Origin: Halobacillus yeomjeoni
GTDB lineage: Bacteria > Bacillota > Bacilli > Bacillales > Halobacillaceae
Assembly (NCBI RefSeq): GCF_020171525.1
Contig: NZ_JAIVAI010000002.1
Coordinates: forward strand, 186,001-250,000
Length of the DNA stretch: 64,000 bases
Direction: 5' to 3'
Part shown: one piece after another, positions 16,457 to 25,651 of the stretch
Position numbering within the stretch: position 1 is the first letter of the stretch
How the letters are laid out: each line of letters starts with the position of its first letter
Notes under the pieces: model-generated
Told to the model about the DNA's origin: nothing
The model's input: only the letters and a program-made list of their open reading frames with translations
Databases searched by the model: none
Position numbers and translations under genes: made by a program

Positions 16457-18649
16457 TTATTTCACTGTCTTATTCGCGTAAACTGTCGGAGATGTATGTC
16501 GCTGGGCAACCAGTACCGGCCACCAGAAAGGCGCACCTCTCCAACCATTCTCTTTTTTCCCTTCCTGTCTGAGCATGATCAGGGCAGGGTGGTTTACAGC
16601 GACTTTACGAGCGACGCTCAATTCTCCTTTTTCTCCTCCCGGTGTATCCGGGGAGTTTTCGAACTTGCCATTCTCTTTGAATCTCCGGATTTGGCGCTTC
16701 TCACGTGTCAACAGCCACACATAAGCACCGGACCCGTTTTCAGAACTCAAGTAATCGAGGACACCGTGATACTCTTCAAGATGAAAGTCTCTTCCTTCCT
16801 CCATTTCAAGGGTGGAGTGTATCAGACCGATCAGCTCTTTCGCATCCTCCAGCCGGACCAAATACGCGCCGTTTTCCGTATAACGGGCATTCTTTTTCAG
16901 TTGTTCCACTCTCCGGTCAATCTCACCGACCGTTTTTTTAATATGTGTTTTATATCCGGTCTGAAAGCCGATCGGGAGCATCCGCTTGTGAGGCTTTATC
17001 ATCGTCAGATTGGATAACAAAAGCTTATTCGGACTGCACGGCTGGATGGAAGAATCCATATCACGCTGGACGAAAACGACTCCCCGCTTGTGCCCTCCGC
17101 GCTCAAACGCATGTCTGAGCTCACGGTCGAATTCGTGGATCCGCTTCATGACAGCATAAATCTTCTGTGTCGTATAAAACCTCGTAACCGCAAGATCTTC
17201 CATCGGTCTCGCTCCGTACATCCTCGAATGCTGAAGGACGGTATCCTGTTGGAATGACTTCGGATTGCGGCCATAGAAAAATCCGATCAAATTGTTGATG
17301 GTGACCCCGCGGTCGAGAATCTGTCCTCCGATAAAGATATTCATCGGAGCTCTCAACTGAAGCTGGCCGGTTCCATCCAGCAGTTCAGTCACATCTTTTT
17401 CAGAATTGACGATCGAACTGACGATGTATTCTTCATCAAGGGACATCCGTACTTCTTCATATACGTCATTGTACGTAGGGATGGTATTGCCTTCGAGAGC
17501 TTTTACCGATCGAATCAAATCCTGATAGGAAGCATGGATCAGTTCTTTGAAAACCGTAGACTCTTCCCTTGCCCCTTCAATCAATAAATCTTCGAAACTC
17601 CGAATCAATTCTCCCTGCCAGGCATGAGCATGCTTTCCACGTTCTGTATGAATGATAAAGGAATACTTTTCAGGACGACTGCCTTCCTGTTTTTGCTGCC
17701 AGCGCCGGATACTGCTTGCAACAATGAAGTTCAGGATGGCTTCCCTGATGTTCGGAATGTTTTTCTGAGTAAGCAGACGGTCCATCTTCACGCGCCGGCC
17801 GTCCATCTTTTTCATCACTTCCAGTTCATTTTCCTTCACCTCATGGTAAAGGTAGGAAGCTACATCCCCTTCGACGTCTGCACGATCGAAATACACATCT
17901 CCTCCGACATAACGACCATGGATGGGAACCAGTTCTGTGAAGGCCGGACGGATCGGCTCAAAAACCTTGCCCTCATGGATGGTCATGTCTTCCGGCTGAA
18001 GGTACAGCGAATACGGAGTAGCGGTCACTTGAAGAAAAGAAGGCCGGTTCAAAGTCGATCGCAATTCATTGATCTTGGACGCAATGACCCGCATGGTTTT
18101 CAGGTTCTGCTCCCGTTTATGCTCATAGGCGACACTCGCAAAATCCGCTTCATCATCAATGAATAAGATTTTTCTTCCTGATAGCCCGGGATATGTCTCA
18201 AGAAGCGCTTCCTTCAAACGATCAAGATTGTGGGTCTCTTTTTTTACAATCAACGCGAGCTTCTGTGACAACTCATACTTCCTGAGATTCTGAGGCATCG
18301 ACATGATGTCATAAACCCTCATATCATCCGCTTCTATCCGTTCTTCAAACTCCTGATGAAGTCGTGCATAAGTCTGCTTGACGAGCGCGTTCGTCCCTTT
18401 CGTCAAAACGACGACCACATCATATCCATGGTCATAGGCAAGCCCCATCACTCCGATGAAAGTCCGCGTCTTACCAGATTGAATTTTCCCTAGAAGCATT
18501 CCCGGGTGGTGCTCGGACGTCGAAGTCTCCAGCAATTTTTCCATCGTCCGGGTCATGCACGATTGAAGCTCTTCATTATATTGGTTCTTTCGTTTCAGGT
18601 TTTGAAAAAAAGGTCCGTCGACTTGGACAGATGTTAATGATCGATTCAT
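16457..18649 (-). CDS. Stand-alone Z1-domain superfamily 2 ATPase
   Basis: A 730-residue protein with an SF2 helicase-like core: Walker A GKIQSGKT (54-61), Walker B DDEAD (165-169), motif III TATP (209-212). The second part has the Z1 signature GGQILDRGVTINNL (around 436-449) and QDTVLQHSRMYGAR, equivalent to the second RecA-like domain. Z1 proteins are best known next to MORC-type ATPases and PD-(D/E)XK nucleases in modification-dependent restriction loci; here there is no nuclease or methylase neighbour. ATG start, ribosome site CAAGGAGCG. A role in defence or DNA processing is only inferred. A repeat remnant lies just downstream. Confidence 0.82.
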   Translation of the reverse strand: MNRSLTSVQVDGPFFQNLKRKNQYNEELQSCMTRTMEKLLETSTSEHHPGMLLGKIQSGKTRTFIGVMGLAYDHGYDVVVVLTKGTNALVKQTYARLHQEFEERIEADDMRVYDIMSMPQNLRKYELSQKLALIVKKETHNLDRLKEALLETYPGLSGRKILFIDDEADFASVAYEHKREQNLKTMRVIASKINELRSTLNRPSFLQVTATPYSLYLQPEDMTIHEGKVFEPIRPAFTELVPIHGRYVGGDVYFDRADVEGDVASYLYHEVKENELEVMKKMDGRRVKMDRLLTQKNIPNIREAILNFIVASSIRRWQQKQEGSRPEKYSFIIHTERGKHAHAWQGELIRSFEDLLIEGAREESTVFKELIHASYQDLIRSVKALEGNTIPTYNDVYEEVRMSLDEEYIVSSIVNSEKDVTELLDGTGQLQLRAPMNIFIGGQILDRGVTINNLIGFFYGRNPKSFQQDTVLQHSRMYGARPMEDLAVTRFYTTQKIYAVMKRIHEFDRELRHAFERGGHKRGVVFVQRDMDSSIQPCSPNKLLLSNLTMIKPHKRMLPIGFQTGYKTHIKKTVGEIDRRVEQLKKNARYTENGAYLVRLEDAKELIGLIHSTLEMEEGRDFHLEEYHGVLDYLSSENGSGAYVWLLTREKRQIRRFKENGKFENSPDTPGGEKGELSVARKVAVNHPALIMLRQEGKKENGWRGAPFWWPVLVAQRHTSPTVYANKTVK

Positions 18650-18682
18650 GGTGTTTCGCTCCTTGTCACTCTCACTATCTAT

Positions 18683-18724
18683 GACTATACGTATGATTTG
18701 TGCTTTTATTACATAGGTATAGTC
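18683..18724. promoter_or_regulatory. Inverted repeat upstream of the Z1 gene
   Basis: GACTATAC (18683-18690) and GTATAGTC (18717-18724) form an 8-bp dyad 34-75 bp upstream of the Z1 start codon, in the region expected to hold its promoter. Possible operator. Confidence 0.35.
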
Positions 18725-18863
18725 TAGTACGACGTTCGTTCATCTCCATACATAACCAGCTTTCTTGAAGAAAGGATGGGGCAGGCAGATGGAACACATG
18801 AAAAAAATTATAACATCTGAGACTTAAAATTACTGCTGGAAAACTTTAAATTGGAGGGATTCG

Positions 18864-19958
18864 ATGCCGACCATCAGTTTGTGTATGATCGTGAAGGATG
18901 AAGAGGAAGTATTGGATCAATGCTTGAACAGCGTCAAAGAGGTGTGTGATGAAATCGTCATCGTCGACACAGGTTCCATCGACCGCACCAAGCAAATCGC
19001 ATCCAAGTTTACGGATAAGATTTTCGACTTCACATGGGTGGAGGATTTTTCTGCAGCTCGAAACTATTCGTTCAGCCTAGCGAATATGGAATACATTTTA
19101 TGGCTGGATGCAGATGACCTCGTGCAAAAAGAAGACTTTGAGAAACTTTCGAAGTTGAAAAATGAACTCGATGAATCCATCGACGCCGTATCGATGAATT
19201 ATGACATCAGTTTTGACGCATCCGGAAACACCACCTTTAAACTAAGGAGAAACCGGCTAGTAAAAAAATCCAAACAATATCAGTGGATTGGAGTGGTGCA
19301 CGAGTACCTGGATGTACAGGGGAATATCCTTGAATCGGATATCGTCATCACCCACACCAGACATTTGAGAAAACAAAATACGGATACGAACAGAAATCTT
19401 CGCATTTATGAAGCCCAGCTGAAGCAAGGGAAACTCTTATCTCCAAGAGACCTCTATTATTATGCCAATGAGTTGAAGGATCATCGCAAATACAAGCGTG
19501 CGATCCTCTATTACGAAAAATTCTTATCCCTCTATCAGGGGTGGATGGAAGATAAGGTCATGGCCTGTCTATACCTGGCTGATTGTTATCAGGAAATCGG
19601 AGCCAAAGAAAAAGTGATGGACATCCTGTTGGAAACGTTCAAATATGATAACCCAAGACCAGAGGCCTGCTGTAGAATAGGTGATCACTTCAGAAAAAAT
19701 GAAAAGTATCACACCGCAATTTTCTGGTACCAGACGGCCACCCAGGTGCCCATCGATCACATCCGGGGATTCTACCAGCCCTCCTACTCGACATGGATTC
19801 CCCACCTTCATATGTGTGTCTGTCATTGGAAACTTGGAAATGTGGAAAAAGCTATCGAGCATAACTCCATTGCCGGTACGCACAAACCTGAGGACGAAAG
19901 TGTGTTGAATAATAAGAAGTTTTTCTCCGATTACTTGAAAGAAAAGCGTTCTGAGTGA
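18864..19958 (+). CDS. Family 2 glycosyltransferase with C-terminal TPR helices (SunS-like)
   Basis: 364 residues. The GT-A domain fills about residues 1-185: SLCMIVKDEEEVLDQCL at the start, IVDTGSIDRT, and the metal-binding WLDADD motif. A conserved GVVHEYL segment follows. The remainder (about 200-360) is helical with TPR-like pairs, as in SunS-type glycosyltransferases that modify proteins or cell-wall polymers. No substrate protein gene is adjacent. ATG follows GGAGGGATTCG. It is divergent from the Z1 gene. Confidence 0.85.
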   Translation: MPTISLCMIVKDEEEVLDQCLNSVKEVCDEIVIVDTGSIDRTKQIASKFTDKIFDFTWVEDFSAARNYSFSLANMEYILWLDADDLVQKEDFEKLSKLKNELDESIDAVSMNYDISFDASGNTTFKLRRNRLVKKSKQYQWIGVVHEYLDVQGNILESDIVITHTRHLRKQNTDTNRNLRIYEAQLKQGKLLSPRDLYYYANELKDHRKYKRAILYYEKFLSLYQGWMEDKVMACLYLADCYQEIGAKEKVMDILLETFKYDNPRPEACCRIGDHFRKNEKYHTAIFWYQTATQVPIDHIRGFYQPSYSTWIPHLHMCVCHWKLGNVEKAIEHNSIAGTHKPEDESVLNNKKFFSDYLKEKRSE

Positions 19959-20006
19959 TGACCGACCTGTCTCTTTAAAAGAAGCATATCTCCTCCAAAT
20001 AACTTG

Positions 20007-20040
20007 AAGGTCCAGCTTCCTCACCGAAACTGGACCTTTC
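20007..20040. terminator. Bidirectional terminator between glycosyltransferase and YkvA-like genes
   Basis: AAGGTCCAG and CTGGACCTT pair around a 15-nt loop; T-rich on the plus side. It lies between convergent genes. Confidence 0.7.
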
Positions 20041-20463
20041 TTAATTCAATTTATCCTCATACGCTTTCACATCCATCTTTTCCCCGAACAGCTGCTCCAT
20101 CCTTTCACGGGCTTTCAAGCGTACCTCATCATCAATATGAGAAATCACTTGGTAAATGGCGTACAAGATTACCGCACTGTCATCGGCGAATCCGATCATC
20201 GGTAGAAAATCAGGAATCAGGTCGACGGGTAAAATCAAATACCCGAGAGCTCCGGCGATGGTCAATTTCGCTTTTTTCGGTGTGGAAGGGCTCTGGAATG
20301 CGTAATAGAGCAATAGACTGTAATAAACACTTTTTGCTCCGATCAAGCCTCCGTATTTTTTTATTTTTTCACCATAATCCTTTTTTGAAAAATAATCTCT
20401 GCTTTGTTCGATCGCTTGTCTCGGATTCAGCTTTTGTAAGCGCTCTTTGTACATCAGTTTCAT
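20041..20463 (-). CDS. YkvA-like DUF1232 membrane protein
   Basis: 140 residues. The DUF1232 motif GALGYLILPVDLIPDFLPM followed by GFADD lies in the middle (about residues 75-100), in the form seen in B. subtilis YkvA. The family has a hydrophobic core and no known activity. ATG at 20463 is used because GAGGAGGGG lies 7 nt upstream; a longer in-frame start at 20484 would run through the ribosome site. Confidence 0.85.
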   Translation of the reverse strand: MKLMYKERLQKLNPRQAIEQSRDYFSKKDYGEKIKKYGGLIGAKSVYYSLLLYYAFQSPSTPKKAKLTIAGALGYLILPVDLIPDFLPMIGFADDSAVILYAIYQVISHIDDEVRLKARERMEQLFGEKMDVKAYEDKLN

Positions 20464-20695
20464 ATTTCTCCCCTCCTCTGTCACCTATATTTCCCCCTCC
20501 TGATGAGCTGCAAACTCATTCAAAGGAGCTGTTGAGATTACAAATAACCATACTAATTTTGTATATATTTGTCGAATTAAGATAAATCGCTTACAGTTTT
20601 CCTAATAGTTTGATACTTTTAGTGTAATAGAGTACGAGAAGTGTCTCTAATTCATGCTTTTTGTTTCATAAATCAATGTAAGGGAGCGATAAGGA

Positions 20696-21964
20696 ATGGA
20701 ATTGGATCAAATCGAAAAGGATTCATTAGTGGAAGAAGCACAGCAGGATGCAGAAACGAAGCCCTATTTGACAGCTCTAGTCGGATGGAGTGTACAAGCG
20801 ATTGAAGCTGCAGCCCGTATGAATCGTCCGTTTGTCGTGGTAGGACCACCTGAATTCGAATCGTATGCGGAAAAACACGACATCAAATTCGTCGGATGGG
20901 ATTTCAACAAAATCAATGAAAGTTCTGATGGATTGTACAAGCAGTTGAAAGCGATGGGTGCAGAATTAGCCATCCCCCTTTATGAAGAGTGTGTGGAATG
21001 GGCCGGTGCGCTGAACGCCCGTTTCCGTGAAGAGCCACGCGTCTTCAACAGATCGTTGTTGCTGCGCGATAAAGGGATGATGAAGCGGAAAGCCCAAATC
21101 TCAGGAATCAAAGTCGGTGTCTTTGAAGAAGCAAGAAATAAAGATGACGTAAAGCGATTCTTACAGCGCGTCAACGAAGCATTACTAAAACTGGAAGGCG
21201 ATCACCTCGATCCCATCCACGTCAAACCCCTCGATAAAGCCGGATCCGTAGGTCATATGGCGATCAACACCGTCGAAGGTATAGAGAAAATCCAGGATAC
21301 AGACTTCCCACTATTGATGGAAAGCCATTTGGATGGCCAGGAGTTCTCTTGTGAAGCGTTCGTCCATAAAGGTAAAGTACGCTTCTTGAACATTACGGAA
21401 TATGTACGCTTAGGCTACTCGAATTTCGTACCTGCCTCCCCTAAACTTGAACAGAAACGCCCACAGATTGAAGAAGCTGTCCAAAAACTCGTGGATGCTT
21501 TTGAAATCGAATACGGCGTCATCCACCCGGAGTACTTCCTGACTCCAGATGGAACGCTGCACTTCGGTGAGGTTGCAGCACGTGTGCCGGGCGGCCATAT
21601 TTTCGAATTGATCGAGCGCGCCTATGGATTCAGTGCGTATGAAGCTCAAATTCTCTGCAGTGACCCGAATACGACAGAAGCGGAATTGGAAGCCTTCTTC
21701 CCGAACCCTTATGACTATGACGGGTATGCCGGGTGCTTGATGGTTCATCCGAACATTGATTACGTCCAGGATTTGAACATCCCTGATGAACTCGAAGAAC
21801 ATCCTTACTTTGAAAAACACGACATGTTCACCCCTCCTCAAGGAAAGGTTGCAGAACGTGTCGGATTCGGGAACCATTATGGAACGATTTTCTTCTTCGG
21901 CCGGGACAGTGAAGAAATGTATGATCTTGTGAAAGAATACGAACAGTACGATTTCTATAAATAA
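20696..21964 (+). CDS. ATP-grasp ligase-like protein
   Basis: 422 residues with an ATP-grasp architecture: N-terminal pre-ATP-grasp fold (to about residue 110), a central lid containing HVKPLDKAGSVG and FPLLMESHLDGQEFSCEAF, and the catalytic end GEVAARVPGGH with Glu292 and Arg296, which fit the Mg-ATP ligands of carboxylate-amine/thiol ligases. Such enzymes form amide or peptide bonds through an acyl phosphate. The substrate cannot be told. ATG follows AAGGGAG. The next gene starts 33 bp downstream and shares its terminator, so the two form an operon. Confidence 0.85.
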   Translation: MELDQIEKDSLVEEAQQDAETKPYLTALVGWSVQAIEAAARMNRPFVVVGPPEFESYAEKHDIKFVGWDFNKINESSDGLYKQLKAMGAELAIPLYEECVEWAGALNARFREEPRVFNRSLLLRDKGMMKRKAQISGIKVGVFEEARNKDDVKRFLQRVNEALLKLEGDHLDPIHVKPLDKAGSVGHMAINTVEGIEKIQDTDFPLLMESHLDGQEFSCEAFVHKGKVRFLNITEYVRLGYSNFVPASPKLEQKRPQIEEAVQKLVDAFEIEYGVIHPEYFLTPDGTLHFGEVAARVPGGHIFELIERAYGFSAYEAQILCSDPNTTEAELEAFFPNPYDYDGYAGCLMVHPNIDYVQDLNIPDELEEHPYFEKHDMFTPPQGKVAERVGFGNHYGTIFFFGRDSEEMYDLVKEYEQYDFYK

Positions 21965-21997
21965 GAGATTAAAACCATAAAGGGAAGGAGAGGACTT

Positions 21998-23959
21998 ATG
22001 CCTCAACCGACAGGTGTCATCGTTGAACGATTCGCTCAAAGCTTGGAAGATTTAGAAAAAGCTCCATCTTTTGCAAAATCGAAATATCAGACAGATGTCT
22101 ACCAGGAAGCCAACCGGCTCATTGACGCTGAGAATGGTTTGAATCACTTATACCAATATGCGTACCGCTTCGAAGAGACAGGCGTTTTTCAAGACAGCGC
22201 CTGGGAGCAGGCCAACAAATTGCAGCCCCCTCTCGTCGCGGGATCATTGAAGGCGAAAGGACTGCCGATGGTCATCGAGGTGCTCAGTGAGCTGCGGATG
22301 CTCGCCATCGCTGAGAACAAATACACGCACCCGACCGTGTCTGCAGAAGACGCAGAGGAATTTTTGAATGAAGTCATGGTGCTGAACTTGAATTTACTTT
22401 TCCCTGCTGCTACTGAAAGCACAAGGATTGAGAAACATGAAAACGATGATAAAATCAGCAAGCTGTTTCAATTTTTGATCAGTCATCTATCTTCAAAAGC
22501 TCTCATCAAAACACTCATTCATGAAATCGAACGATTGACAGCACAGCGACCGATTATGATCAAGCGCATCGTATCGATGATTGGTACGGCGAAGAGGATG
22601 CTTGACTCAGATAGTGACGGCGATGATCATGCTGAGTTGAAAAAATATATTGCCGCCATTGAAGGACCATCACCGATGAGCGCAAAATACAAAGATATTC
22701 CGACCTATCGTAAAGAACTGAAGGAACTTTCACGATCCGAATTGATTTCGGAAAGTGTCGCGCTTGCGAAATCGATGCGTGAGACAGGGTTAGTCGCCCC
22801 TCACCATGCGACCATTATCCGGTTCTTATGCAAGCATCACCCAGGCTTGCTGGTCTATACTTTGAACTTAAGCAGTAAAGGAAGCGCCAACCTGGAAGAA
22901 AACATGGAACTCGTGCAGCAAGTGATAAAAGCCTCTATCTTCCCTGCTACAAAACAGGCGATATATGGACTTGCTCTGATGCTTGAGCGCGGCGTGCTTT
23001 CCCATTCCCCTGTAGCTCCCGGACTGCGTAGGTTAGTAGAACTGGACATCCGTGCAGACGTAAGGAACGCTCTACATGAGACCGTCCAGCAAGGAGAAGG
23101 TCTTACAGCGAACAGCATTCTCGTCGCTGGAACTATCCAGGTCCTCGGGCAGCCGCTCGGAGTGGGACAAGGATTCAACCCGACGTGTCAGGCCGCAAGA
23201 GGAATCAGCCTTTGGGCGCAGCATGCCCCTGGATTCCTGCTTGAGATCATCCCGCGTGCAGCGAGAGACGGAGACTTGGACTTCACATTCGAAGGAGCTA
23301 CGATCCATTCCAAAGATTTGAGTGGCGGACTGGCACCTGATCTTGATATGGAACTCGATCCCGTTTCTCTCGTTCTTGTTCCGCATTTGGACAAGATCTA
23401 TAGCGAGATGATGTCGAGAGTCGCGCTCCGCGGCGAAGACGGTCACCGCTGGGTGAACCCGGCCTTTTACGGCAACTGGGTTCCGAAAGGGTTCAGTACA
23501 GTCACCAACCCGATCAGTGGCTTTGTCCAGGATTACAGCGGATTCGTCCGGTTGTTCTATGCGACCCACCACCCTGAATATAACGATGATTATGAATTGA
23601 TTTACCCGAATCCTGTCGGCATTTTCATTACCAATGTCCACGGCAAAATGCTCGGTTTACATGCCGTGTCCATCATTCGGATAGCGAAAGATCCATCAGG
23701 AGTCGAACGGGTCTATTTCTATAATCCAAATAACGATGGTTCCCAGAACTGGGGACAGAACATCGTTCCGAGTGTAGCGGGCAATGGCGAGGAAGAAGGA
23801 GAAAGCTCCCTTCCATTCCATGAGTTCACCTCACGCCTTTACGCTTTCCACTACAACCCTTATGAACAGGGAGAAGCTTACGCCGTAGATGCGAGCGAAG
23901 TGAACGACGTCTTGAACCTGGCGAAGGAAAGCTGGGGCAAAGACTATACCTGGGTATAA
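21998..23959 (+). CDS. Large protein with papain/calpain-like cysteine peptidase signature
   Basis: 653 residues, no signal peptide. The first 380 residues are mostly helical and unrecognised. The C-terminal part has a papain-like set in order: Gln391 and Cys397 in GQGFNPTCQAAR (Gln six residues before Cys, as in papain), His555 in LGLHAVSI, and Asn576 in YFYNPNNDGSQNWG. The His-beta-strand-Asn spacing resembles calpain. A peptidase, transpeptidase or amidase is inferred; no named family is recognised. ATG follows GGGAAGGAGAGG. It is cotranscribed with the ATP-grasp gene and ends in a strong terminator. Confidence 0.75.
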   Translation: MPQPTGVIVERFAQSLEDLEKAPSFAKSKYQTDVYQEANRLIDAENGLNHLYQYAYRFEETGVFQDSAWEQANKLQPPLVAGSLKAKGLPMVIEVLSELRMLAIAENKYTHPTVSAEDAEEFLNEVMVLNLNLLFPAATESTRIEKHENDDKISKLFQFLISHLSSKALIKTLIHEIERLTAQRPIMIKRIVSMIGTAKRMLDSDSDGDDHAELKKYIAAIEGPSPMSAKYKDIPTYRKELKELSRSELISESVALAKSMRETGLVAPHHATIIRFLCKHHPGLLVYTLNLSSKGSANLEENMELVQQVIKASIFPATKQAIYGLALMLERGVLSHSPVAPGLRRLVELDIRADVRNALHETVQQGEGLTANSILVAGTIQVLGQPLGVGQGFNPTCQAARGISLWAQHAPGFLLEIIPRAARDGDLDFTFEGATIHSKDLSGGLAPDLDMELDPVSLVLVPHLDKIYSEMMSRVALRGEDGHRWVNPAFYGNWVPKGFSTVTNPISGFVQDYSGFVRLFYATHHPEYNDDYELIYPNPVGIFITNVHGKMLGLHAVSIIRIAKDPSGVERVYFYNPNNDGSQNWGQNIVPSVAGNGEEEGESSLPFHEFTSRLYAFHYNPYEQGEAYAVDASEVNDVLNLAKESWGKDYTWV

Positions 23960-23974
23960 CTGAATTTACGAAAA

Positions 23975-24010
23975 AGAAGTCTGTCCTTATTCAAGGACAG
24001 ACTTCTTTTT
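23975..24010 (+). terminator. Terminator of the ATP-grasp/papain-like operon
   Basis: AAGAAGTCTGTCCTT and AAGGACAGACTTCTT pair over a 4-nt loop and lead into TTT. Confidence 0.9.
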
Positions 24011-24134
24011 AAGTTTGAATCTGTTACATCTATCGCTTCTCCTCTCATATAGCTGGCCTGCCCGTGCTGTTTGCTTCCCAATGGCGCACGAATGCTGAAA
24101 TCCGTATTGCAATTGAATAAACTGCATATCCCTC

Positions 24135-25424
24135 CTAGAAATCTACCTCTTTTAATAGAGCCGCTCTTCTTTCATTGACTCTTTCATGATCCAGAGGAGC
24201 CCAATATTCAGCAACGAACTTTTGACTGATATATTGAAGGAATTCCCGGATGATTATCTTAACCTTCTTTTCACTATGTTCAGCAATGTAAATCATTGTA
24301 TCCAGTAAAGCTATAAGGATGGAAACATCTTCCCGTCCATAAAAACACACCTGGTGAAAAGTATTGTATAATAATTCATCATTGGATTCGCATTTACATA
24401 TGATCCTTAGGTTTTCCTCCTCATCATTATAAAGAGAATAGCCCCCTCCAGTTTTAAATGCCTCTACTAATGGCACTCTCAGATAATGGATACAACTTAT
24501 AGCGGTATTCGGATCGTTAATGCCCGGCGATATAGCTCTCAATGCAACTTCTACAATCTTCTGAATTGAAAAATGGATATCATGTATTGTCTCTCTTTCA
24601 TCACCCACCGTGATAAATGTATCTATATTCACCTCTATCGGTTCATGGTTGTGATAGACAGCAGCCAAAGCACTCTCCCGAGTAACGAATTGTCCAATGC
24701 TTTGCTTCAGCTCAATCACCACATCTTTTTGTTTGGCAATAGCCATAAGGTTTTCAAAATCGATTATTTGTATATAACCATATTCACTCCCATGCAATAG
24801 TTCAACATTCGAAAAAACAGATATGTCAGGGCAGGATTCCTGAACAGACACGCATTTTTCTTTTTTTAGTGTTTGCCGACTATTTCCGATTGTATTTATC
24901 GAATCCTCGGTCAAATCCCTCAGTAATTTACTGACTTGTATGGAAGTTGCTACATTATGGATGAAATAAGCAAAAAAAGCCAGGCATATAAAAGAAACTA
25001 TGACACCGACAGTAGCTGAAATGACGAGATGTTCGATTTGAGATTTCCTCATAAACAGTAACGTAAGAATGGAGAAAACGAATCCACCCATAAAAATTCC
25101 GAGAACGGTCATAGTAGTCGAGCTTGTAGTGAAGTTTTTGAGAGTTCTGGGAGAGAATTGTGAAGAGTAGGTGGTCAATACTACCATGATGGTTGAAAAA
25201 GTTATTGTAGTCATTGTCAATAATGCTGCCGAAATCGCCCCCAAAGTAGTTTGCGCTAGACCAACATCGGTCAATAGGAAAGAAGGAATAAAAGGACGCA
25301 CTGAATCACTATAAATGGTATCCACCGCTATAACCATTAACGCCAAAACAAAAGCTAATATGCAAGAAACGCTGGGTATAAACCAAATACTTTCTTTGAT
25401 ACGTAACAATACTCGCTTGATCAT
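24135..25424 (-). CDS. DUF2254 membrane protein
   Basis: About 429 residues. The N-terminal half has four hydrophobic helices, with the DUF2254 segment GAISAALLTMTTITFSTIMVV and TYSSQFSPRTL (residues about 55-95); the C-terminal half is soluble, with the conserved RAISPGINDPNTA motif. Function of the family is unknown. ATG at 25424 lies 9 nt after AGGAGG; the longer frame to 25460 is rejected because the ribosome site would be inside it. Confidence 0.85.
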   Translation of the reverse strand: MIKRVLLRIKESIWFIPSVSCILAFVLALMVIAVDTIYSDSVRPFIPSFLLTDVGLAQTTLGAISAALLTMTTITFSTIMVVLTTYSSQFSPRTLKNFTTSSTTMTVLGIFMGGFVFSILTLLFMRKSQIEHLVISATVGVIVSFICLAFFAYFIHNVATSIQVSKLLRDLTEDSINTIGNSRQTLKKEKCVSVQESCPDISVFSNVELLHGSEYGYIQIIDFENLMAIAKQKDVVIELKQSIGQFVTRESALAAVYHNHEPIEVNIDTFITVGDERETIHDIHFSIQKIVEVALRAISPGINDPNTAISCIHYLRVPLVEAFKTGGGYSLYNDEEENLRIICKCESNDELLYNTFHQVCFYGREDVSILIALLDTMIYIAEHSEKKVKIIIREFLQYISQKFVAEYWAPLDHERVNERRAALLKEVDF

Positions 25425-25651
25425 ACAATCTTTCCTCCTCATCCTAAAAGCAAAGTTCAAAACATTGCACTTTCACTACGACAATCACTCTTTTTTTAAT
25501 TACTCCTTTTTACCCATCAAAGCAACTTTGAAAACTATACCTCCAAAAATGTAATGATAATTAGTGATACGTTTTTTCACCTATCCCTTTACCCACCTCT
25601 CCCAGCACATGTGCTATAGTGGTACCATCCTAAAAATACAGGCGGGATTCT

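Noticed and set aside
16457-19958. Defence island around the Z1 gene
   Set aside because: The neighbours are a symporter and a glycosyltransferase; no nuclease, methylase, toxin or integrase is nearby.
20004-20585. 193-codon open frame on the plus strand
   Set aside because: Lies opposite the YkvA-like gene, crosses a terminator, and is rich in Ser/Pro/His as in shadow frames.
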